DNA from: Candidatus Zixiibacteriota bacterium
GTDB lineage: Bacteria > Zixibacteria > MSB-5A5 > SM1-73
Reading direction: 5' to 3'
NCBI GenBank assembly: GCA_020341875.1
Contig: CP070839.1
Span: 1,044,157-1,052,888 of the forward strand
Length of the DNA stretch: 8,732 bases
Shown: positions 1-6,375 of the stretch, in pieces
How the letters are laid out: every line of letters begins with the position of its first letter
Position numbering within the stretch: the first letter of the stretch is position 1
Notes under the pieces: generated by a model
Told to the model about the DNA's origin: nothing
The model's database searches: none
The model's input: the letters and a program-made list of their open reading frames with translations, nothing else
Translations under genes and position numbers: made by a program

Positions 1-2254
1 GCCTGTCGAACTGCTCCCCTCCGCCGTCGAGGTTCTTCAAAGCCCACGTAGCCGTGGCCTGATTCTCGAGCGCTCCCGTCGCATTTTCGTCGAGCGGGCC
101 GACGCGCCCCACCACCTTGGCGTCTCTTTGGCAGACGAGCAGCAGGTCAGCATCGACCGCAAACGGCAGGTTGGTATCGTCGACGGAGGCGACGAACTGC
201 GCCCCCGTGTCCCTGGCAGAAAGCAGCAGTGGGGCCAGTGTCTCTGTTAGCTCGGCAGGCTCGAAGTACGCGCCAGGCGCATCGAAGACCACAGGCCCGA
301 GGTCCCGGGCCCCGATGACGAGTAACAGTCCCTTCAGCGCGGTCTGGAGCTTGGGAGTGTAGGCCCTTTTGCTCGACTCGAGCTTCACCCCAAGCTCAGC
401 GCGATCCTCGATCGGCTTCAGGGCATCGAGGACCGCATCGCGATCCCGGGTCTTCATCGCCAGGAGTGCTTGGGCGACCTGCCGTCTGGCTTTGACCTTC
501 GACCAGTTCCCGCCATCCCAGGTGACCGAGAGTCCGATCCTGCTGCCTTTGTAGAAGGCAACAAGCGCCGCCTTGGCCTGCTGTCGAGGCTTCTTTAACT
601 TGGTGAACAGCGCCTTGAGTTTCGCGGAGAGAGCTGGCTCAGACAGGGATCGCGGATTCAGAGCCACTCGCAGGAGTTCCTCATTGAGGCGACGGTGGTC
701 CTCTAAGTACTTATCCGGGACATAGTGGCGTCCGATGAACCTCGCCACGCGCACAGGGTCCTGGAGCATCTTTTTCATGGCCTCCAGGCTGAGCGCCTGT
801 GGAACGGCCGGAGCGAGCTTTGACTGTTTTTTGCCCAGCTTCAGGAAATGGTTGCGCAGCGCCCGGCGCTTGAACTCGCCGTTAGAGAAGAGGTCCACCC
901 ATTTACCCCGCGTATCGCGATGAATCCGGAGTTTTCCGTTGTTCCTCTCAATGCGGGCTACAAAGACACGATCGGGCGCCTCTCGGTGCAGCCACCACAA
1001 GGCGCTGGCGTTCGTCCCCACGCCGCGTTCGAGAACCATGTCAATCGATTTGAGGCTGGGCCCCGTACCCTCCTGTCCTTTGTCGCCGGCCTGCGGGCTT
1101 GTTACGCCGAGATCTTCCCTGGTTCCGCTGGCGACAGAGAAAGCCTGGGCACGGGCCGTCTTGCCCGCGCCCGGTGGGCCGAGCACGACGTTGATCCCCT
1201 GGTTGAACCGGACTACCTCCTTGTGATTGTGTCCCCAGTCCAGGCCAAGGACTCGCACATAGGTCCGGTCCGGGGGCAAAGGCCGGTAGGCACCCTGACG
1301 CCCGCGCGGCCGAGTTGTCTCGTCCACACGCACCCGGTTCTCGGGATCCAAAAGCGCAGCCCGGACCGCCTCAAACGACAGGGCGCTGGGATCGAGGCGC
1401 AGCCAGGTACGCCGTCCCTTGGTTCCGATGGGCTTGCCATTGCCCCCCTGTTTCTTATTGGATGACCGAAAGAAGTGAGCATCCGAGGATTGCGTCCAAG
1501 CGATCGAGCGTCCCCCTCTCGCCGCGTGAATGTCCGCCCATCTGGTGTCCAGGAGAAGTTTCTCCAACTTGTTCCGGATCGTGTCCTTCAAATACTCCAC
1601 GGCGAACAGATGGGGTCGGGACACAATCAGCTTAAGGAGTCGCTTCTGATCTTTTTCCTCCTCCAGGAAGCCGCTGGCCCCGTCAATATGCGCTGGAATG
1701 GCGATGCCTCCGCGTTCGTGTATCACGTCGATGGCGTCGGCTACCGAGAAATCGGTGCATGACTTCAGAGCATCGCCGTAGAATTCGGGGCGGCAGTTCC
1801 CCTCCTCAAGGATCGCGGCGATCTTCAGCACGTCCCAACCCGGATCGTCACCGGGAGGGAAGAACCCCAGCACGTGGATGTTCTCCGCGCCGATCTCCAC
1901 GCCGGGCAAGACCAGGATGTTTCCGTACTTGTCCGGCTCGTCCCGAATCACCGCCCGCATCATGGCATAGTAGCTCTCCTGCTCAGGATCGACGGCGAAG
2001 CTCTTGCCGCTCCCCTTCACCCGGGCGAAGCTCGGGCTGTTGTGATCCGTGACCGCCAATACGTAGACCCCCTGCTGGACACATTCATCCAGGGTCCCGC
2101 GCGCGAATCCCCTGGAAGAAAGACCCTTTTTGGTGGCCAGGTCCTTCGCATAATCGCCAGAGCCCGGCGTGTGCGTGTGGAAGTTGGCCAGCACCCATTT
2201 GGAGCCTGGCTGCTCCAGGTCTTTCGAGCTAAAAGGACAGACTGGGTTACTCAT
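1..2254 (-). CDS. PHP domain / ABC-type ATPase fusion, TrlF-family-like, 3' end cut by window edge
   Basis: Continuous minus-strand frame of 751 codons without a stop, leaving the window at position 1. The start is the ATG at 2254-2252, with AAGGAG seven bases upstream. PHP phosphoesterase motifs are in order: HTH (H26, H28), TDHN (D70-H71), GVEI (E120), NIHVLG (H127), PAHID (H189) and SSDAH (D258, H260). These are the expected metal ligands of this fold, usually a phosphoesterase or nuclease. A Walker A loop, GPPGAGKT, lies at residues 359-366. The C-terminal end (VVFDAPGAYFE near 655-665, then FVASVDDTN, then ALKNLDGGGEQF) follows the spacing of TrlF-type ATPases. However, the catalytic Walker B glutamate and the switch histidine appear replaced, and the LSxGQ signature reads as YTPKLQ. 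There is no long coiled coil. TrlF-like proteins are mostly predicted conflict or nucleic-acid-processing factors; the substrate is unknown. The C-terminal motif suggests only a few residues are missing. Family call good, function open. Confidence 0.85.
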   Translation of the reverse strand, partial: MSNPVCPFSSKDLEQPGSKWVLANFHTHTPGSGDYAKDLATKKGLSSRGFARGTLDECVQQGVYVLAVTDHNSPSFARVKGSGKSFAVDPEQESYYAMMRAVIRDEPDKYGNILVLPGVEIGAENIHVLGFFPPGDDPGWDVLKIAAILEEGNCRPEFYGDALKSCTDFSVADAIDVIHERGGIAIPAHIDGASGFLEEEKDQKRLLKLIVSRPHLFAVEYLKDTIRNKLEKLLLDTRWADIHAARGGRSIAWTQSSDAHFFRSSNKKQGGNGKPIGTKGRRTWLRLDPSALSFEAVRAALLDPENRVRVDETTRPRGRQGAYRPLPPDRTYVRVLGLDWGHNHKEVVRFNQGINVVLGPPGAGKTARAQAFSVASGTREDLGVTSPQAGDKGQEGTGPSLKSIDMVLERGVGTNASALWWLHREAPDRVFVARIERNNGKLRIHRDTRGKWVDLFSNGEFKRRALRNHFLKLGKKQSKLAPAVPQALSLEAMKKMLQDPVRVARFIGRHYVPDKYLEDHRRLNEELLRVALNPRSLSEPALSAKLKALFTKLKKPRQQAKAALVAFYKGSRIGLSVTWDGGNWSKVKARRQVAQALLAMKTRDRDAVLDALKPIEDRAELGVKLESSKRAYTPKLQTALKGLLLVIGARDLGPVVFDAPGAYFEPAELTETLAPLLLSARDTGAQFVASVDDTNLPFAVDADLLLVCQRDAKVVGRVGPLDENATGALENQATATWALKNLDGGGEQFDR

Positions 2255-2332
2255 ATCGTCACTCCTTATGCGGCTGCTCCCGTCCCCCGGCAACCGCAGA
2301 AGGCAGGGAGCACTGGGTTAATTCTGAGTCCT

Positions 2333-2368
2333 GACCCTCCGGGTTCTCACTTCGGACGCGTGAGGGTC
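2333..2368. repeat. Inverted repeat in the PHP-ATPase leader
   Basis: GACCCTC (2333-2339) pairs perfectly with GAGGGTC (2362-2368) across a 22-base loop. A competing stem, CTCAC (2346-2350) with GTGAG (2360-2364), overlaps it, so two exclusive folds are possible. Confidence 0.4.
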
Positions 2369-2389
2369 GTGCACAGCGACGTGTGGCCA

Positions 2390-2425
2390 GGCCTGTCCGC
2401 CTAAGGCGGGCCCGCTCGTCAGGCC
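2390..2425. repeat. Nested stem-loop in the PHP-ATPase leader
   Basis: An outer stem GGCCTG (2390-2395) pairs with CAGGCC (2420-2425). It encloses a compact inner hairpin, CCGCC (2397-2401), loop TAA, GGCGG (2405-2409). Both stems are perfect. No T-run follows on the minus strand, so a simple terminator is unlikely. Confidence 0.45.
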
Positions 2426-2447
2426 GGGACTATCATGTCTCGGTGGC

Positions 2448-2469
2448 TGCCAGGTCCCCTGACCTGGCA
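2448..2469. repeat. Perfect 9-bp hairpin in the PHP-ATPase leader
   Basis: TGCCAGGTC (2448-2456) and GACCTGGCA (2461-2469) form a perfect nine-base-pair stem with a four-base loop. A second small hairpin, CCCTG/CAGGG (2478-2493), lies directly upstream in the minus-strand transcript. Both lie between the candidate promoter and the start codon of the PHP-ATPase gene. Confidence 0.5.
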
Positions 2470-2526
2470 AGGTCCGACCCTGTCGAACCAGGGAACCCGA
2501 CCGATACGTACTTGAATCAACAGCTG

Positions 2527-2555
2527 AATTTAGGGCGAACATGCCCCGATGTCAA
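2527..2555 (-). promoter_or_regulatory. Candidate sigma70 promoter for the PHP-ATPase gene
   Basis: On the minus strand a perfect -35 TTGACA (2555-2550) is followed after exactly 17 bases by TAAATT (2532-2527), a four-of-six -10 match. Transcription would begin near 2520 and give a leader of about 265 bases before the ATG at 2254. The -35 and spacing are good and the -10 is mediocre, so this remains a candidate. Confidence 0.4.
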
Positions 2556-2687
2556 GATATTTTTCGGATGTATCTGGGCCGCTTTATCCTTTAGGGTGGG
2601 CTCATTGTTGCGTCGGGCCCTCAGACCTGATGAGACCGCAAGGAGTAATTCCTCACGGAACACGGAAAGTCTTTTGACTCGCCCCAG

Positions 2688-2712
2688 CCCCCTCTCTTAA
2701 TAGGAAAGGGGG
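2688..2712. repeat. Hairpin downstream of the sugar operon
   Basis: CCCCCTCTC (2688-2696) pairs with GAAAGGGGG (2704-2712) with one mismatch and a seven-base loop. No run of T follows on the minus strand, so calling it a terminator would be a guess. Confidence 0.35.
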
Positions 2713-2747
2713 ATTAAAGGAATGAGTTGCTTTGTCGGACCGACTAT

Positions 2748-2782
2748 CCCACAGCAGAGCTGTGGGCCACCCGCCGCCGGGT
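2748..2782. repeat. Two adjacent hairpins just downstream of the SDR stop codon
   Basis: CCCACAGC (2748-2755) and GCTGTGGG (2759-2766) form a perfect eight-base-pair stem with loop AGA. Two bases away, ACCCG (2769-2773) pairs with CGGGT (2778-2782). They begin about 50 bases after the last gene of the minus-strand operon, a position suited to transcript termination or 3'-end stabilisation. There is no T-tract on either strand. Confidence 0.4.
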
Positions 2783-2832
2783 CACGCGCCCGGGGCTCCG
2801 TACCTCAACGCTGATACACCCTTGTCGAATGC

Positions 2833-3606
2833 TCAACTCCGCAGATAGGACGCGCCATTGACATCGACTATGCAGCCGGTCATGAACTCCGAACCAGGGG
2901 CCGCAAGCAGGAGAATGGTCCAGGCGATCTCTTCAGGCCGGGCCACCCGGCCCAGCGGGCTTTGCTGGCGAACCTCCTCCCCCAGCGGACTTTCGAGCTC
3001 ACGGGCTGCCATGTCGGTCTCAACCCAGCCTGGCGCCACGGTGAAAACGTAGATGCCCTCCCCCCCAAGGGCTTTGGCCAGAGATTGTCCCATGGCATTC
3101 AGGCCGGCCTTGCTCGCCCCATAGGCTGGTGCACTTGGTTCACCCCGGAAAGCTCCACGCGAGGAAACGTTCACGATGCGCCCACCACCCTGCTTGCGCA
3201 TATGCGGAACCACCTGGTGAATCAGGTTTGCCGGGCCCATCAGGTTCGCATTTAGAATTCGTGTCCAGGAAGCCTGCCAAGATTCATAATCGACCTTTGT
3301 GACCTGGTGCTCTTCGAAGACGCCGGCATTATTCACCAGAACGTCGATACCACCCACGGCTGCCACTGATGATTCCACCAGCCCGGCTGCGGCAGCGGGA
3401 TTGCGAAGATCTGCCGAGAGCAGAACATGCTGCTCGGAGTCAAGAAGCTGAAGCGTTTCTTCCGCGGCCTTCCGATTGGAATGGAAATGTACGATAACCC
3501 TTGCGCCGTGCCGGGCAAACATCTGCGCAGTTGCGCGCCCGATTCCCCGGGAAGCTCCTGTGACCAGAACGTTTCTGTCTGAAAAGTCGAGATTATACTG
3601 ATTCAC
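2833..3606 (-). CDS. Short-chain dehydrogenase/reductase, FabG-like
   Basis: A 257-residue classical SDR, the usual length for FabG-type 3-ketoacyl or related NAD(P)H-dependent reductases. It shows the cofactor-binding glycine motif TGASRGIG (16-23), NNAG (92-95), and the catalytic set N121, S149, Y162 and K166 with E. coli FabG-like spacing. PGWVETDM near 195-200 is also typical. The start is a GTG at 3606; the next in-frame Met (M29) would destroy the nucleotide fold. The ribosome site is weak (GAGAAG very close to the start). It is the last gene of the minus-strand operon, 57 bases after the BKACE gene. In this context I infer reduction of a 3-keto group, either on an acyl donor or on a keto-sugar. 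Sequence alone cannot decide the substrate. Confidence 0.9.
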   Translation of the reverse strand: MNQYNLDFSDRNVLVTGASRGIGRATAQMFARHGARVIVHFHSNRKAAEETLQLLDSEQHVLLSADLRNPAAAAGLVESSVAAVGGIDVLVNNAGVFEEHQVTKVDYESWQASWTRILNANLMGPANLIHQVVPHMRKQGGGRIVNVSSRGAFRGEPSAPAYGASKAGLNAMGQSLAKALGGEGIYVFTVAPGWVETDMAARELESPLGEEVRQQSPLGRVARPEEIAWTILLLAAPGSEFMTGCIVDVNGASYLRS

Positions 3607-3663
3607 GTCTTCTCAGTCTCTTGACTATTGATTACACAGCCTCACTACTATAACTCAAAAAGC

Positions 3664-4512
3664 CTATCGTGGTAAAGGAGCTAGTCCGATAATCTTCCGT
3701 GCTTCGATAGGTGTACAGGTTTCTCTTTCAGCACTTCTTGCCAATCTCACCAGACGCTCTACTAACTTCAGGTTGGTTGCCAGTTCCTGCTTCTTGGTGT
3801 CCATGTATATATTGTCTTCCAGTCCGACCCGCACATGCCCACCCATTGTGATAGCCATAGAGTTGACGTAGAATTGGAATTTCCCTATACCGGCGGCTGC
3901 CCACGTGGCGTTGGACGGCAAAGACATCGCCAAAGTTGAAAGATGAAAAGGCGTGGCGCTGAGCGTGCCCAGCGAACCGAGGAGCAGATTGAAATAGAAC
4001 GGTTCATGCAGTACTTTTCGATCAATTAGGTACTTGGCATAATCCAGCATTCCCATGTCAAAGACTTCCAGTTCCGGAACGATGCCCTGCCTGTTCATCT
4101 TTTCGGCCAGTGCCTGAATCATATCAGGTTCGTTCACCGAAGCCTGCTGAGGGAAATTGAGTGAACCCAGGGTCAATGATGCCATATCCGGCTTCGCGTT
4201 TCCATCTAGATTCAGCACCTCCGAGCGCTTCTCAAACGATTTGAACACCCGGCCGCTGGTGGAAACGCAGATAACGGCGTCGGGACACTTACCACGCACT
4301 TTGGTGATTATATCGTGGTATAGCTCTGAGCCGTAGGTGGGTTCTCCGTTCTTGTCTCTGGCGTGAAGATGGAAAACCAAAGCTCCTGCTTCATAGCAGC
4401 GATGGCAATCCTCGGCAATTTCATCCGGAGTTATGGGGACATTGGGATTATCGTTTTTGCCAGGAATCATACCTGTAACGGCGACATTAATGATAAGCTT
4501 ATCCATCTTCAT
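3664..4512 (-). CDS. Beta-keto acid cleavage enzyme (BKACE / DUF849 family)
   Basis: A 282-residue TIM-barrel enzyme of the BKACE family, founded by 3-keto-5-aminohexanoate cleavage enzyme (Kce). Family members condense a beta-keto acid with acetyl-CoA to give acetoacetate plus a new acyl-CoA. Visible hallmarks are the HLHAR motif (H48, H50) and HVRVGLEDN (R228, E232, D233). H48, H50 and E232 correspond to the zinc ligands of Kce, shifted by two residues. VSTSGR (83-88) and the PDMASLTLGSLNF stretch (108-120) are also characteristic. M1 is preferred over M3 because GGGAG sits seven bases upstream. The gene starts three bases after the acyltransferase stop codon, and its ribosome site lies inside the end of that gene, so translational coupling is likely. 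Known members usually act in lysine fermentation or carnitine-like catabolism. Placement among glycan genes is unusual and suggests acyl-CoA supply. Substrate unknown. Confidence 0.9.
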   Translation of the reverse strand: MKMDKLIINVAVTGMIPGKNDNPNVPITPDEIAEDCHRCYEAGALVFHLHARDKNGEPTYGSELYHDIITKVRGKCPDAVICVSTSGRVFKSFEKRSEVLNLDGNAKPDMASLTLGSLNFPQQASVNEPDMIQALAEKMNRQGIVPELEVFDMGMLDYAKYLIDRKVLHEPFYFNLLLGSLGTLSATPFHLSTLAMSLPSNATWAAAGIGKFQFYVNSMAITMGGHVRVGLEDNIYMDTKKQELATNLKLVERLVRLARSAERETCTPIEARKIIGLAPLPR

Positions 4513-4515
4513 GTA

Positions 4516-5166
4516 TTATCTCCCGGAGATGTTTTCTTTTACAATTCTCGCTGGCACTCCTACAACCTGTACATTGTCAGGAACGTCCTTGTTCACTACG
4601 GCGCCGGCACCGACGATCGAATGTGCTCCGATCTTGATATGATCCAGCACCAGGGCACCCATTCCGACATAGGTAGCCTGGCCAATTCGGCAGGCCCCTG
4701 CTATATTTGCCCCAGGCTGGACGGTCACATGATCACCTATTTCCGTATGGTGTCCGACCAAGGCGCCCCGATTAACAAGAACGTGGCGGCCCAGATGAGT
4801 ATGAGAGGCAACAATAACGCCGGGGCTTATGATGGTTCCTTCCCCTACTGAGCTCTTGGATGAGATTCTCGGCGAGGGGTGAACCAGGGTGGCAAATTGC
4901 AAGCCAAGGTTTGCCACCTGCTCTGTGAAGCGGCTACGATGTGTGGTGGAGAGAGCACAAACGGCCCAGTGAGTATCAGCCAAATCAGCTATATCGTCCA
5001 CCCACAAAATCGGCAATCCTTCCAATTTCTCATCGCACTTGCCTTTCTCCATATTCTCGACAAAACCCGTTAGTCGAAAACCCGGAATCTCTGAGGCAAA
5101 ATCGGCAACTTCGACTGCCAAGGTCCTTGTGCCCAAAATCAGCAATGGCTTAATTTGTGATACCAT
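4516..5166 (-). CDS. NeuD/PglD-type sugar O/N-acyltransferase (left-handed beta-helix)
   Basis: A 216-residue acyltransferase of the NeuD/PglD/VioB type. The N-terminal part (about 7-95) is the small Rossmann-like sugar-nucleotide-binding domain, with LILGTRTLAVEVADFA near 9-24 and GFVEN at 34-38. From about residue 96 hexapeptide repeats form the left-handed beta-helix that binds acyl-CoA and trimerises. GHHTEIG (138-144) holds the probable catalytic base H139, the position of H125 in Campylobacter PglD. VVGVPARIVKE near 201-211 is the classic family ending. Relatives transfer acetyl or 3-hydroxyacyl groups from CoA to an amino on a UDP- or dTDP-sugar. The gene lies 75 bases after the aminotransferase, with a possible promoter in the gap, and is almost contiguous with BKACE. 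I infer N-acylation of the aminotransferase product. No strong ribosome site precedes the ATG. Confidence 0.9.
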   Translation of the reverse strand: MVSQIKPLLILGTRTLAVEVADFASEIPGFRLTGFVENMEKGKCDEKLEGLPILWVDDIADLADTHWAVCALSTTHRSRFTEQVANLGLQFATLVHPSPRISSKSSVGEGTIISPGVIVASHTHLGRHVLVNRGALVGHHTEIGDHVTVQPGANIAGACRIGQATYVGMGALVLDHIKIGAHSIVGAGAVVNKDVPDNVQVVGVPARIVKENISGR

Positions 5167-5227
5167 ACGATTCTATGCTCTACAATTTGTGCCAGGATTT
5201 AGTATTGGCTTACAGCAATGATTTTCA

Positions 5228-5255
5228 AGTATAATATCTGGTCAGCTTTTTTCAA
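5228..5255 (-). promoter_or_regulatory. Candidate internal promoter ahead of the acyltransferase
   Basis: On the minus strand TTGAAA (5255-5250), a 16-base spacer and TATACT (5233-5228) overlap the last codons of the aminotransferase gene. Initiation near 5221 would leave a leader of about 55 bases. The -10 hexamer is identical to that of the main operon promoter. It would allow the acyltransferase, BKACE and SDR to be made without the first two genes. Confidence 0.4.
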
Positions 5256-6375
5256 AGAACGAAAGCACGCCGTCAATCACTTTTCTGACATCCGCCTCGC
5301 TCATTTCGAAGTATAACGGCAAAGTCAGGATCTCGTCGTATAACCGCTCCGTGGTAGCCAGAGACACGCGGAATTCAGCGCATAGGGGATGGAGATGGTT
5401 GGGGATGTAATGCACCAAACTTGCTATGCCCCTTTCCTTCAGATAATTCATAAGCGCATCACGCCGGTTATTCAGAACGCGAATCACGTAGAAAAACGGA
5501 AATGTCTCCTCGATGGGATGCCTAATCAGTTTCAGTCCGTCAACTTCCTCGAATGACTCATCGTACGATTTGACGATGGCTTGTTTTCTTGCCTTGAATT
5601 CGCTGAACCGCTTGAGTTGCTCGATTCCTATGGCCGCATTTATATTACTCAGGTGATACCTGTAGCCTTGCGTGACCACCTCATAGTACCAGGGTTGCTT
5701 CTTTTCAAGGCGGCTCCACGTGTCTTTATTAACACCAACATTGCGCTTGGGCAGAACTCGACTGGCTAACTCATGGTTGTTGGTCGCTATCGCGCCCCCC
5801 TCGCCGCAGGTGATATTCTTGATCGGATCGAAGCTGAAACAATTGATATCACCGATGGTTCCCGCCATACGTCCTTTGTATGTAGAGCCGAAAGCGTGTG
5901 CCGCATCTTCGACGATTTTGACTTTCTCATCTCGGGCGATTGTCAGCAATTTCTCCATCTCGCAGACAACCCCTGCAAAATGGACCGGCATGATTACCCT
6001 GGTTCGCTTGGTTATTTTGCGCGTCACATCATCTATGTCCACATTTAACGTGTTCTCATCTACGTCGCAAAATACCGGACGCGCTCTCACAGCCAGGATT
6101 GCCTGCACACACGATACGAACGTGAGGGATGGGACGACAATTTCGTCTCCTGGCTTCAGTTCCAGCACAGCCAATGCCAAATGCAATGCGGCCGTGCCGG
6201 TGGATACAGCGATGACATGCTTAACGCCAAGAAACTCGCAGAGCTCTTTTTCAAATGTCCGTGTCACCGATCCCATTCCCAGCCATCGGCTGTTGAACAC
6301 GCCACTGACGGCCTCCAATTCTCTCTGGCCGACGCAGGGACGCTGTACAGGAATCATTTCTTTACTGATTGACAT
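5242..6375 (-). CDS. DegT/DnrJ/EryC1/StrS-family PLP sugar aminotransferase
   Basis: A 377-residue fold-type I PLP enzyme of normal family length. VSTGTAAL (57-64) holds the cofactor phosphate, VEDAAHAFG (155-163) supplies the pyridine-nitrogen aspartate D157, and FSFDPIKNITCGEGG (180-194) carries the Schiff-base lysine K186. These enzymes transfer an amino group, usually from glutamate, to a keto-deoxy sugar nucleotide, giving 3- or 4-amino-4,6-dideoxy sugars. Family membership is certain; which carbon is aminated cannot be read from sequence. The start at 6375 overlaps the end of the glycosyltransferase gene by 14 bases, showing coupling. Its GGAG lies rather far upstream (13 bases), so the Met at residue 7, just before the conserved IPVQRP, is an alternative start. 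No 4,6-dehydratase is in the window, so the keto-sugar must come from elsewhere. Confidence 0.93.
   Translation of the reverse strand: MSISKEMIPVQRPCVGQRELEAVSGVFNSRWLGMGSVTRTFEKELCEFLGVKHVIAVSTGTAALHLALAVLELKPGDEIVVPSLTFVSCVQAILAVRARPVFCDVDENTLNVDIDDVTRKITKRTRVIMPVHFAGVVCEMEKLLTIARDEKVKIVEDAAHAFGSTYKGRMAGTIGDINCFSFDPIKNITCGEGGAIATNNHELASRVLPKRNVGVNKDTWSRLEKKQPWYYEVVTQGYRYHLSNINAAIGIEQLKRFSEFKARKQAIVKSYDESFEEVDGLKLIRHPIEETFPFFYVIRVLNNRRDALMNYLKERGIASLVHYIPNHLHPLCAEFRVSLATTERLYDEILTLPLYFEMSEADVRKVIDGVLSFFEKS

Larger units (their letters stand above)
2255..2832. other. Intergenic region without a convincing gene, rich in inverted repeats
   Basis: These 578 bases separate the PHP-ATPase gene from the end of the five-gene operon, both on the minus strand. 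No frame here looks like a protein, and no tRNA cloverleaf could be assembled on either strand. The half nearer the PHP-ATPase gene is its presumed leader and carries several perfect stems. The half nearer the operon carries three more hairpins, none followed by a T-run on either strand. They are not textbook intrinsic terminators, but they may end or protect the upstream transcript. Confidence 0.6.

Noticed and set aside
848..1465. Plus-strand frame of 205 codons
   Set aside because: It is the shadow of the PHP-ATPase gene on the opposite strand, which has clear PHP and Walker motifs. The plus-strand translation shows no recognisable motif.
1874..2404. Plus-strand frame of 176 codons
   Set aside because: It lies opposite the conserved PHP domain and its leader, has no motif, and is explained by high GC content.
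2471..2500. GGTTCGA-containing hairpin resembling a tRNA T-arm on the minus strand
   Set aside because: The loop has six rather than seven bases and no acceptor, D or anticodon arms can be placed around it.
2688..2782. Intrinsic terminators for the glycan operon
   Set aside because: The hairpins are strong but none is followed by a T-run on the minus strand, so I list them as inverted repeats only.
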